Below, in pieces: positions 45,315 to 53,299 of a DNA stretch of 64,000 nt. The stretch spans positions 4,464,001 to 4,528,000 of the forward strand of contig NZ_VIVR01000001.1 of NCBI RefSeq assembly GCF_007828955.1. Direction: 5' to 3'. This DNA comes from Kitasatospora atroaurantiaca. GTDB taxonomy: Bacteria; Actinomycetota; Actinomycetes; Streptomycetales; Streptomycetaceae. Below the pieces are notes generated by a model. The model was given only the letters and a program-made list of their open reading frames with translations, ran no database searches and was not told the origin of the DNA. A program made the position numbers and the translations under genes. Position 1 is the stretch's first letter. The number at the start of each line of letters is the position of its first letter.

Positions 45315-46778
45315 TCAGAGCGCTGCGGCTGCCCGCTCCTCGGTCGAGCGGCGAAGGAGGAGCGCGATGACCAGGGCGGCGAGCAGCACCACGCCCGCGT
45401 CGATGGCCAGGGCCAGGCGGACGCCCGAGAGCACCGCCTCGCTCGTCGAGTGGGTCGCCTCCAGGGCGTGGATGCGGCTGGTCGCGACGGCGCTCAGCAC
45501 CGGGATGCCCGCGGCGAGGCCCACCTGCTGGGTCATCGTGGCCAGACCGGTGGCGAGCCCCTGCTCCTCGTCGGGGAGGCCGGAGGTCGCGGTGATCATG
45601 TACGAGACGACGGCGGTCAGGTGGCCGAAGGCGCCCACCGTCAGCGCGGCGAGCACCAGGGCGATGCTGCTGCTGTCCCCGGCGACCAGGAACATCCCGA
45701 GCGGCGCGACCGCCTGCAGCACCATGCCGCTGACCAGGCCGAGGCGGTTGCCGAAGCGGCCGACGATCCGCGGGGCGATGACCCCGCCGAGGAAGGCCGA
45801 GACGCCCAGTACCGAGAAGGCGAGACCGGTGGCCATCGCCGAGTACCCGATGACCTCCTGCAGATAGAGGGTGGCCAGGAAGATCACCGCGGTCTGCATG
45901 GTGATGGCGATCAGGCCGCCGAAGTTGCCCCACCGCACGCTCGGCTTGCGCAGGATCCACACGGAGGCGAGCGGGGCGTCCGAGCGCAGCTCGATCCGCC
46001 AGAACGCGCCGAGCAGGACGACGCCGAGTGCGATGAAGCCGAGCACCAGCGGGCTGCCCCAGCCCAGGCCGCCGGCCCGGGAGACGCCGTACACCAGCGA
46101 GACCAGGCCGACGCTCACGGTGACCGCGCCGGGCACGTCCATCCTGGCCCGCTCGGTGATCTTGCTCTCGGCGAGCAGCAGCGGGGTGAGGACGATGATC
46201 GCAACGCCGACCGGCACGTTGATCAGGAAGGCCCAGCGCCAGCTCAGCAGGTCGGTGAGCAGGCCGCCGACGACCGCGCCGACGGTGAATCCGGCCGAGA
46301 TCATCGCGCCGTTCACACCCAGCGCCTTCGCGCGCAGCGGACCCTCGGGGAACGACGTGGTGAGCAGGGCCAGGGCGGACGGGGTGGCCATCGCGGTGGC
46401 CACACCCTGGGCGACCCGCGCCGCGATCAGGACGGCGGGCTCGTTCGCCGCGCCCCCGACCAGCGAGGACAGCACCAGGAGCGCGATGCCGGCCAGGAAG
46501 ATCCGGCGGCGGCCGTAGATGTCGGCGACGCGGCCGAAGAGCAGCGTGAACCCGGCGGCGGTGAGGGCGAACGCCGTGGCGATCCACTGCAGGTCCCCGA
46601 CCGCGAAGCCGAGTCCGTCGCCGATGACCGGGATGGCCACGTTGAGCAGGGAGAAGTCGGCGGCGAGCAGGAACGTCGTGCTGAGCAGCAGTACCAGGAT
46701 CGCTCGCTGCCGCCGCGTCATGCGCGGCTGCGGTGGGCTGGCGCTGTCCGGGATCGCTCGCTCGTCCAGGACGGACAT
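45315..46778 (-). CDS. MFS drug exporter, DHA2 (14-helix) type
   Basis: 487 residues from ATG 46778 (MSVLDERAIPD); GTG/other starts up to 46787 are possible. About 14 hydrophobic segments. Motif A-like loop FGRVADIYGRRRIFLAGI, motif C-like GAVVGGLLTDLLSWRWAFLINVPVG and motif D1 region SLLNVAIPVIGDGLGFAVGDLQWIATAF place it in the EmrB/QacA group of H+-driven exporters. Divergent from the DsbA-like gene and next to the fatty-acyl cassette, so it may export the product of that cassette; this is inference. An AT-rich near-palindrome lies 36 bases upstream. Confidence 0.92.
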   Translation of the reverse strand: MSVLDERAIPDSASPPQPRMTRRQRAILVLLLSTTFLLAADFSLLNVAIPVIGDGLGFAVGDLQWIATAFALTAAGFTLLFGRVADIYGRRRIFLAGIALLVLSSLVGGAANEPAVLIAARVAQGVATAMATPSALALLTTSFPEGPLRAKALGVNGAMISAGFTVGAVVGGLLTDLLSWRWAFLINVPVGVAIIVLTPLLLAESKITERARMDVPGAVTVSVGLVSLVYGVSRAGGLGWGSPLVLGFIALGVVLLGAFWRIELRSDAPLASVWILRKPSVRWGNFGGLIAITMQTAVIFLATLYLQEVIGYSAMATGLAFSVLGVSAFLGGVIAPRIVGRFGNRLGLVSGMVLQAVAPLGMFLVAGDSSSIALVLAALTVGAFGHLTAVVSYMITATSGLPDEEQGLATGLATMTQQVGLAAGIPVLSAVATSRIHALEATHSTSEAVLSGVRLALAIDAGVVLLAALVIALLLRRSTEERAAAAL

Positions 46779-46813
46779 GGTGAACACCTTTCGCTCTGAC
46801 TCAGCACGCTATG

Positions 46814-46828
46814 TGAATTTAATTTTCA
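46814..46828. promoter_or_regulatory. AT-rich near-palindrome upstream of the exporter
   Basis: TGAATTTAATTTTCA, outer arms TGAA/TTCA, within an otherwise GC-rich region, 36 bases before the exporter start and about 210 before the DsbA-like gene. It could be a TetR- or MarR-type operator or promoter element. Confidence 0.4.
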
Positions 46829-47037
46829 ATAAAACGGATGGGAAGGGACTCTGACGATGGTTCGACAGTGGGGGATGCGCGGTCGACCCGGAGGGAGTCA
46901 CTTCGTCAGGTCCGGGGAGCCGCAAGAGAGGTGACGGAGTCACCGGGCGCCGGTTCCGTCGGGTGTGGGGCCCTGGCCAGAATGCCGCCATGCCGCACGT
47001 CGGCATTGCAACCCCCTACGGCCCGGAGGAGAGACTC

Positions 47038-47793
47038 ATGGCCACGCAGGTCGAACCAGGCACGCGCCCCACGCCGGACGCCCCGCAGAGCACGGACGGA
47101 CTGTTCTCGCCCGACCTGGGGACGGTGACCGTCTGGTCGGACATCGGCTGCCCCTGGGCGACCCTGGCCCTGCACACCCTGCACGCCGCAGCCCGGCGGC
47201 GCGGTGAGCAACTCCTCGTCGACCACCGGGTCTTCCCGCTGGAGCTGTTCAACCGTCAGTCCACACCCAAGCCGATCATCGACGCCGAGATCGTGGCGAT
47301 CGGGGCCAAGGCTCCCGAGCTGGGTTGGCGGCTGTGGTCGTCGCCCGAGTGGAGCTACCCGGTGACGACGCTGCCCGCGATGGAGGCCGTCCAGGCCGCC
47401 AAGGCCCCGGCCGTCGGCGGCCTGGCGGCCAGCGACGAGCTGGACACCGCGCTGCGCCGCGCCTTCTACGCCCAGGGCCGGTGCATCAGCGTCCCGTCGG
47501 AGATCCTCGACGTCGCCGCGGAGTGCGAGTCGGTGGACGAGGCGGCGCTGGCCGAGGCGCTGGAGCGTGGTGCGGGGCGGGCCGAGATCTACCGGGACTT
47601 CGCGGTGGCCAGCGGCCCGCGGGTCCAGGGCAGCCCGCACATGTTCACCGCCGCCGGCGTCGATGTGCACAACCCGGGCGCCACCTACCGGTGGACGGGA
47701 GACCCCTATGACGGCGGTTTCCCGGACTTCACGGCCTACTCGGAGGCCTGGGCGGAAGAACTGCTCGACAGCCTGCAGCAGAAGCCCAGCTGA
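47038..47793 (+). CDS. DsbA-family protein with a single active-site cysteine
   Basis: 251 residues from ATG 47038, six bases after GGAGGAGA. DSBA-like thioredoxin domain (FrnE/2-hydroxychromene-2-carboxylate isomerase type): TVTVWSDIGCPWATLALHTLHAAARRRG, then an alpha-helical insertion with LRRAFYAQGRCISVPSEILDVAAE, and VQGSPHMFTAAGVDVHNPG with the cis-Pro region. The usual CxxC is C38-P-W-A41, so the second cysteine is missing. That argues against ordinary dithiol oxidoreductase work and for glutathione/mycothiol-transferase or isomerase-like chemistry. No signal peptide, so cytoplasmic. Precedes the FabH/ACP cassette. Confidence 0.88.
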   Translation: MATQVEPGTRPTPDAPQSTDGLFSPDLGTVTVWSDIGCPWATLALHTLHAAARRRGEQLLVDHRVFPLELFNRQSTPKPIIDAEIVAIGAKAPELGWRLWSSPEWSYPVTTLPAMEAVQAAKAPAVGGLAASDELDTALRRAFYAQGRCISVPSEILDVAAECESVDEAALAEALERGAGRAEIYRDFAVASGPRVQGSPHMFTAAGVDVHNPGATYRWTGDPYDGGFPDFTAYSEAWAEELLDSLQQKPS

Positions 47794-47946
47794 AAGGCGA
47801 GCTCTGGTCAATTGCGGCCCCCGGGCCACCTGACAGAGTAGATTTCCGGAATTTGCCCGGCCCGGCGCGTTCGCATTCCAATTCCATGGAAGGCAGTTGC
47901 CGTCAGCGCGGATACGTACCCAATTCCCTGTGTGGAGGCCAAGGCC

Positions 47947-48969
47947 ATGAGCATTACGCCGCAGTCCGAGCAGCGCGTCGCGGTTCTCAAGGGACTGGGG
48001 ACCTATCTTCCCCCGCGTGTGGTCAGCAACGAGGAACTGTCCGGGCGGCTCGAGACGAGCGACGAGTGGATCAGGACCCGGACCGGGATCCGGCAGCGCC
48101 ACTGGGCCGACCAGGGGACGGCGACGGGCGATCTCGCCTTCGAGGCGGGGGCCCGCGCGCTCAAGGCCGCAGGCGTCGAGAAGGTCGACGCGGTGGTCCT
48201 GGCCACCACCACCCCCGACCACCCCTGCCCGGCGACCGCCCCGGCCGTCGCCGCCCGCCTCGGGCAGGGGACGGTGCCCGCCTTCGACGTCTCCGCCGTC
48301 TGCGCCGGCTTCGTCTACGCCACGGCCGCCGCGTCGAGCCTGATCGTGGCGGGACTGGCCGAGCGCGTTCTGGTGATCGGTGCGGAGACGTACTCCACCA
48401 TCCTCAACCCGGAGGACCGGACCACCTCGGTGATCTTCGGTGACGGCGCGGGGGCGATCGTGCTGGAGGCCGGCACCGCGGGCGAGCCCGGAGCGCTGCT
48501 CGGCTTCGACCTCGGCAGCGACGGCGAGTACCCGGACCTGATCAGCATCCCGGCCGGCGGCTCCCGGCAGCGCTCGGAGGGCACCGCCCCCGACCCGTCC
48601 GCGTACTACTTCTCGATGCAGGGCAAGCAGGTCTTCGCCCACGCGGTGAACAGGATGGGCGAGTCCTCCGCCGCCCTGCTCGAGCGGATCGGCTGGCCGA
48701 CGGAGTCCGTCGACCGCCTGGTCGGGCACCAGGCCAACGTCCGCATCCTCCACTCGCTGGCCGATCTGCTCGGCGTCGAGCGTGAGCGCGCGGTGGTGAA
48801 CCTCGACCGGGTGGGCAACACCTCCGCGGCGTCCATCCCTCTCGCCCTGGCCGACGCCGTGAACGGCGGGGCCGTCAAGCCGGGTGACCGGGTGCTCATG
48901 ACCGCCTTCGGCGGCGGCCTCGCCTGGGGCTCGACCGCGCTGGTCTGGCCGGACGTCGACGTCGTCTGA
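47947..48969 (+). CDS. Beta-ketoacyl-ACP synthase III (FabH-like)
   Basis: 340 residues from ATG 47947 (GGAGG eight bases upstream). FabH condenses an acyl-CoA with malonyl-ACP to start fatty acid or polyketide chains. The catalytic triad is complete: C119 (SAVCAGFVYA), H261 (GHQANVRIL) and N291 (GNTSAASIP); GDGAGAIVLE is the conserved second half. It is likely a paralogue for a specialised product, not the housekeeping FabH, because it stands with its own ACP and a second KAS III rather than with fabD/fabF. Leader region 47810-47946 is AT-richer, with the palindrome TTCCATGGAA. Confidence 0.93.
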   Translation: MSITPQSEQRVAVLKGLGTYLPPRVVSNEELSGRLETSDEWIRTRTGIRQRHWADQGTATGDLAFEAGARALKAAGVEKVDAVVLATTTPDHPCPATAPAVAARLGQGTVPAFDVSAVCAGFVYATAAASSLIVAGLAERVLVIGAETYSTILNPEDRTTSVIFGDGAGAIVLEAGTAGEPGALLGFDLGSDGEYPDLISIPAGGSRQRSEGTAPDPSAYYFSMQGKQVFAHAVNRMGESSAALLERIGWPTESVDRLVGHQANVRILHSLADLLGVERERAVVNLDRVGNTSAASIPLALADAVNGGAVKPGDRVLMTAFGGGLAWGSTALVWPDVDVV

Positions 48970-49035
48970 CCCCTTGAACGAAAACTGCGCCGGAGAGGTG
49001 CAGAAGAAGCAGACAGGAAAGCGAGAGGAATCGCG

Positions 49036-49317
49036 ATGAGCGCGACCGAGAAGCGTATCGACATGCGAATTGCCGAGCACATTGTCGAGATCCTGGTGGA
49101 GAAGTACGAGATTCCCACCGAGACCCTCGAGCTCACCGCCGAGTTCGAAACGATGGAGCTGGACTCGCTCGTCCTGGTCGAACTGGCGGTGATCCTGCAG
49201 AAGCACTACGGGGTCAGCGTCGACGACTGGGAGATCGAGGCCGCGAAGACCATCGAGAACACCGTCGCCATGCTCCACGACAAGGGAGTTCCGGCACCCG
49301 CGTCGGCCGCCGTCTGA
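49036..49317 (+). CDS. Acyl carrier protein
   Basis: 93 residues from ATG 49036, after GAAAGCGAGAGGAATCGCG. The phosphopantetheine attachment serine is S44 in MELDSLVLVEL. Helix I (RIAEHIVEILVEKYEI) and helix III are clear; the protein is acidic as expected. It differs from primary-metabolism AcpP by the LDSL (not ADSL) core and the long Ala/Pro C-terminal tail, which fits a polyketide or specialised fatty acyl carrier. Sits 66 bases after the FabH-like gene and is most likely its partner. Confidence 0.93.
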   Translation: MSATEKRIDMRIAEHIVEILVEKYEIPTETLELTAEFETMELDSLVLVELAVILQKHYGVSVDDWEIEAAKTIENTVAMLHDKGVPAPASAAV

Positions 49318-49376
49318 CGAATCGGCCGGCCGCCGCTGCCGCCGTTCCCTTCAGCCCGGGTACAGGGGGAATCCTG

Positions 49377-49622
49377 ATGACTTCACGATTCATTGGCAAG
49401 GTCACGCGGGTCACCGGAGGGGGCTCCGGGATCGGCAGGGCGAGCACGCGGGCCCTCGCCCGGGAGAGTGCCGCCGGGCCGGCGCCGTCGGGTCCGCGGG
49501 AGACCGTGGCGCCGGCCGAGGCGGAGGGCCCGGACGGGTTCAACACCTCCTGGATAGGGCTGTTCGACGCGATCGGTGCACAGCTCGAGCAGAACCTCCT
49601 GGCTCTGAGGCCCCGGTGCTGA
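49377..49622 (+). pseudogene. Remnant of a short-chain dehydrogenase/reductase gene
   Basis: 81-residue open frame with GGGGGAATCCTG before its ATG. The N-terminus MTSRFIGKVTRVTGGGSGIGRASTRALARE is a textbook SDR cofactor site (TGGGSGIG), but text then jumps through low-complexity Ala/Pro residues to GFNTSWIGLFDAIGAQLEQNLLAL, which resembles the SDR helix with N-x-x-G-x-F-x-A found about 100 residues later in normal enzymes. The NNAG, catalytic Ser and YxxxK are absent. So a 240-residue ketoreductase gene seems to have lost its middle and end. Confidence 0.7.
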
Positions 49623-49682
49623 CCGTCCGCCCTCAGGCCTCCCCGTCTCGATGATGTTTCGGAATCGGAAGGAAGTGCACAG

Positions 49683-50738
49683 ATGAAGTACGAGGACCTG
49701 TACATATCCGGCGTCGGCTCGTGGTACCCGAAACCGGTGCCGGTGGACAAGGCCATCGATGCCGGCTGGTACGACGAGGGGACCCGGCGGCGTACCGGGC
49801 AGCTCAGCGCGACCGTGGCCGGGGACGACGACTCCCAGCCGGAGATGGCCGCCCGCGCAGGCACGCTGGCGGTACGTCAGGCAGGCCTCGCGCAGAGCGA
49901 CTTCGGGCTCCTGCTGCACGCCACCACCGGGTTCTGCGGCCTGGACGGATGGAACGTCGGCTCCTATCTGCAGCACGAGGTCCTGGGCGGGCACGGCGTC
50001 GCTTTCGAGGTCCGGCAGCAGTCCAACGGCGGCATGGCCGCGATCGAGCTGGCCGCGGCCTACCTGGCGGCCGGGACCGACCGCACCGCAGCCCTGATCA
50101 CCGCCTCGGACCGCTTCGCCGAGCCGGTCTGGGACCGCTGGCGGGCGTACACCGGGCTGGTGCTGGGTGACGGTGCGAGTGCCGCGGTGCTCTCCCGGCA
50201 GCCCGGCTTCGCCCGGGTGCTGTCGGTGGCGACCGAGAGCCGCGCGGAGCTGGAGGGTGCCCAGCGCGGCGACCTGCCGTTCCGGGCCAACCCCGACCCG
50301 AGCGACGCGGACGCGTACCCGATCAGCCTGATCAACCGTATGAAGGGCTTCGCGTCCAACGGGATGGGCCTGTCGGAGATCTTCCGGCGGATGAACGCCT
50401 CGCTGATCAAGGCGGTGGCGGTCGCGACGGATGAGGCGGGGATACGCCCCTCGGACGCCGATCACCTCATCTTCCCCAACTTCGGCCGGACGATGCTGCA
50501 GCAGGAGGTTCTGGAGCCGCTGGGCCTGGACCTGGACCGGACGCTCTGGCAGTGGGGGCGGGAGATCGGCCACGCGGGTGCGACCGACCAGTTCGGCGCC
50601 CTGGACCACCTCGGCCGTGAGGGGCTGCTGGAGCCCGGTCAGCGGGTCCTGATGACGGGAATCGGGCTGGGATTCAACTGGACGTCCGCCGTGGTGGAGA
50701 TCCTCGAGCGGCCCACTCCCGTCGGGCCCCAGCTGTGA
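49683..50738 (+). CDS. KAS III-fold acyltransferase with Ser-His-Asp triad (DpsC/CerJ type)
   Basis: 351 residues from ATG 49683 (GGAAGGAAGTGCACAG upstream). KAS III fold, but the active-site cysteine is replaced by S114 (VRQQSNGGMAAIELA), the usual His position reads FPNFGRTML, and the Asn motif is replaced by GHAGATDQ with H297 and D302. A His-Asp pair five residues apart is the arrangement known in CerJ (Cys-His-Asp) and the serine is like DpsC, the propionyl starter enzyme of daunorubicin. Such enzymes transfer acyl groups without decarboxylative condensation. Likely partner of the upstream ACP and FabH-like enzyme; acyl group unknown. Confidence 0.9.
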   Translation: MKYEDLYISGVGSWYPKPVPVDKAIDAGWYDEGTRRRTGQLSATVAGDDDSQPEMAARAGTLAVRQAGLAQSDFGLLLHATTGFCGLDGWNVGSYLQHEVLGGHGVAFEVRQQSNGGMAAIELAAAYLAAGTDRTAALITASDRFAEPVWDRWRAYTGLVLGDGASAAVLSRQPGFARVLSVATESRAELEGAQRGDLPFRANPDPSDADAYPISLINRMKGFASNGMGLSEIFRRMNASLIKAVAVATDEAGIRPSDADHLIFPNFGRTMLQQEVLEPLGLDLDRTLWQWGREIGHAGATDQFGALDHLGREGLLEPGQRVLMTGIGLGFNWTSAVVEILERPTPVGPQL

Positions 50739-50743
50739 CGGCA

Positions 50744-50777
50744 GGGTGACGCCCCCTCAGGGGGCACCCCGTCACCG
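50744..50777 (+). terminator. Terminator of the KAS III cassette
   Basis: Stem GGTGACG (50745-50751) with CGTCACC (50770-50776) and an inner CCCCC/GGGGG hairpin with a small bulge, right after the acyltransferase stop. Confidence 0.65.
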
Positions 50778-50824
50778 CAGGTGAAAGCCGTGTGAAATGA
50801 TCCGCGCACCGTTCATCGGATGCG

Positions 50825-53224
50825 GTGGTACAACCCCCTTCCGGTGGGCGAGCGAATCCACTTCTTTCGCCTTTGGGGGGCATCATCAAGACACGAATAG
50901 GCGCTCTGACCGGCGCCGTGGTGCTCGGCGTCGTGGGCCTGCCGGCCCTCGGCGCCAGCGTCGCGGCGGCCGACGGCGCGAACCTCTACGTCAACAACGC
51001 GGCCGGGGCGCACTGCTCCGACTCCGGCCAGGGCACCCAGCTGCAGCCGTACTGCACCATCTCGGCGGCCGCCGCCAAGGTGCAGGCCGGCCAGACGGTG
51101 AACATCGCTTCGGGCGACTACCCCGAGCAGGTCACCATCACCCACTCGGGCACCGCCCAGGCCCCGATCACCTTCACGGGCACGATCGGCCCGCTGACCG
51201 GGTATCCCTTCCCGGACACCCGGGTCGGCGGCGGGTGGAACAGCTCCTTCGCGCACGGCTTCGCGCTCAAGGGAGCGGAGCACGTCCGGATCCGCAACGT
51301 CGACGTCAATGCCAAGCAGGAGGCGGTGCTGGTCGACGGCGGCTCCGACGTCACGATCTCCCAGAGCCTGCTCTCGGGCGGCATGCCCTCGGGCAACATC
51401 TACGGGTTCCCGGCCGTCCGGGTCACCGGGTCCGCCAAGGCGGTGACGCTCGTGCAGAACGGCACCGTCGGTACGGGCGGCTTCGCCAAGCTGGAGTCCG
51501 GGGTCCAGGGCACGGTGATCTCGGCCAACGACCTCCGTACCTCGCGGCTCACCGGCGTCGTGGCGGACTCGGCGCCGGGCACCGTGATCGTCGGCAACAC
51601 CTTCTCGGCCCAGTGCCACGACGTGGTCGAGCTGGCCGGGGCGTCCACGGGCGCGACCGTCGAGAACAACGTGATCTCGACCTCGGACGCGAACAACCAC
51701 CTCAACCCGCTCTGCGCGGAGGCCTCGACCTTCGTCGGCCTGCGGGTGGCCGCCGAGGCGGTGACCGGTACCAAGGTCGCGTACAACGTGTACGACGCCC
51801 AGGACGGCAGCCCCGCCTACAGCTGGGCGGGCAAGACGTACGACGACGTCGCCCTGTTCGCCGCCGCCACCGGCCAGGGGGACCACGACGTCATCGGCGA
51901 GGCCGAGCTGCGCGGCTGGGAGGGCGACTCGGGCGGCAAGGCCTCCCCGATCGTCGACTCGGCGGACGAGAACGCGCCCGGCATGCCGGCCGGCGACAGG
52001 TTCGACGTCCGCGCCGTGGACGACCCGTGGGTGGCCGACACCGGCACCGGCTCGGGCCGACGCGACCGCGGTGCGCACGAGCTGGACAACTTCGGTACCC
52101 GCTACACGCCGGTCGGCCCGGTCCGGGTGCTCGACACCCGTGGCGGTACGGGCGTCGATGCGGGTGCCGTACCGGCGCACGGCACCGTCGAGCTGCCGCT
52201 CACGGGTCTGAACGGCGTCCCGGCGGACGGGGTCACGGCCGTGACGATGAACGTGACGGTGACCGAGGCCGCCGCTGCCGGATACCTGACGGTCTTCCCG
52301 CACGGGGACGACCGCCCGACGGCCTCGAACCTCAACTGGACCGCGGGGCAGACCATCCCGAACCTGGTGACCGTCCAGGTGAAGGACGGCAAGGTGTCGT
52401 TCTACAACGGCAGCAGCGGCACCGTGCACGTGCTCGCCGACCTGCTCGGCTACTTCAGCACCACGGGCAGCGGCTTCACCTCGACCACGCCGCACCGGCT
52501 GCTGGACACCCGGTACGGCACCGGCGCCCCCAAGGCGCCGCTGTCGGCGGGCGGCACGCTGGACCTGCAGGTGGCGGGCGTGAACGGCGTCCCGGCCACC
52601 GGCCTGACCGCCGTGACCCTGAACGTCACGGTGACCGAGCCGACCGACCACGGCTACCTGACCGCGTACCCGCACGGCGGTGACCGTCCGACGGCCTCGA
52701 ACCTCAACTGGTCGAAGGGACAGACGATCCCGAACCTGGTCACCGTCCCGGTCAAGGACGGCAAGGTCTCGCTGTACAGCGGCGGCGGCTCGGGGACGGT
52801 CCAGGTCGTCGCGGACCTGGCCGGGTACTTCACCGCGACCGGCGGCGACAAGTACCACGCGGTCGCGCCGCGGCGCGTGATCGACACCCGGGCGCCGTGG
52901 TTCTCGGACGGCATCGGCGAGTGGCAGCCGGCCAAGCCGGTCGGCGCCGGCCAGGTCCAGGTCGTCCGTGACGTCGGCTACTCGAACGCCACCGCAGTGG
53001 CCCTGAACGTCACCGTGACCGGCGGAACCGCGCCCGGCTACCTGACGGTCTACCCGCAGGGGGCCACTCGTCCGACGGCCTCCAACCTCAACTGGACGGC
53101 CGGCCTGACCATCCCGAACCAGGTGGTCGTCGCGACCAGCGAGTCCGGCCAGAACAGCTTCTTCAACGGAAGCGCGGGCAGCGTGGAGCTCATCGCCGAC
53201 ATCAACGGCTACTACGCCCCCTGA
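50825..53224 (+). CDS. Secreted right-handed beta-helix protein with three C-terminal LDTR domains
   Basis: Up to 799 residues. The start is unclear: GTG 50825 gives a long leader; TTG 50873 would give LGGIIKTRIGALTGAVVL as signal peptide, and no good ribosome site fits either. Mature N-terminus is likely after GASVAAADG. Residues about 50-420 look like a parallel beta-helix (pectate-lyase/DUF1565-like: VNIASGDYPEQVTITHSGT, VRIRNVDVNAKQEAVLVDGGSDVTISQS, GTVISANDLRTS, ATVENNVIST), a fold of polysaccharide lyases and cell-surface proteins. Residues 420-799 are three copies of about 120 residues with VxVLDTR, LNVTVT, TASNLNW and IPNLV landmarks. Confidence 0.85.
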   Translation: MVQPPSGGRANPLLSPLGGIIKTRIGALTGAVVLGVVGLPALGASVAAADGANLYVNNAAGAHCSDSGQGTQLQPYCTISAAAAKVQAGQTVNIASGDYPEQVTITHSGTAQAPITFTGTIGPLTGYPFPDTRVGGGWNSSFAHGFALKGAEHVRIRNVDVNAKQEAVLVDGGSDVTISQSLLSGGMPSGNIYGFPAVRVTGSAKAVTLVQNGTVGTGGFAKLESGVQGTVISANDLRTSRLTGVVADSAPGTVIVGNTFSAQCHDVVELAGASTGATVENNVISTSDANNHLNPLCAEASTFVGLRVAAEAVTGTKVAYNVYDAQDGSPAYSWAGKTYDDVALFAAATGQGDHDVIGEAELRGWEGDSGGKASPIVDSADENAPGMPAGDRFDVRAVDDPWVADTGTGSGRRDRGAHELDNFGTRYTPVGPVRVLDTRGGTGVDAGAVPAHGTVELPLTGLNGVPADGVTAVTMNVTVTEAAAAGYLTVFPHGDDRPTASNLNWTAGQTIPNLVTVQVKDGKVSFYNGSSGTVHVLADLLGYFSTTGSGFTSTTPHRLLDTRYGTGAPKAPLSAGGTLDLQVAGVNGVPATGLTAVTLNVTVTEPTDHGYLTAYPHGGDRPTASNLNWSKGQTIPNLVTVPVKDGKVSLYSGGGSGTVQVVADLAGYFTATGGDKYHAVAPRRVIDTRAPWFSDGIGEWQPAKPVGAGQVQVVRDVGYSNATAVALNVTVTGGTAPGYLTVYPQGATRPTASNLNWTAGLTIPNQVVVATSESGQNSFFNGSAGSVELIADINGYYAP

Positions 53225-53239
53225 TCCACCGGACAACAG

Positions 53240-53281
53240 CTGTGGCCCCGGCCCCCGCCGTAGCGGGAGCCGGGGCCACAG
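53240..53281. terminator. Hairpin between converging surface-protein genes
   Basis: 18-bp stem with one mismatch: CTGTGGCCCCGGC-CCCCG (53240-53257) against CGGGAGCCGGGGCCACAG (53264-53281), loop CCGTAG. It serves both converging genes. Confidence 0.8.
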
Positions 53282-53299
53282 TGCTGTGCGGACCAGGCG

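Noticed and set aside
50797-52683. Plus-strand 628-codon frame starting MIRAPFIGCG
   Set aside because: It is out of frame with the beta-helix protein and is Gly/Arg-rich without domains.
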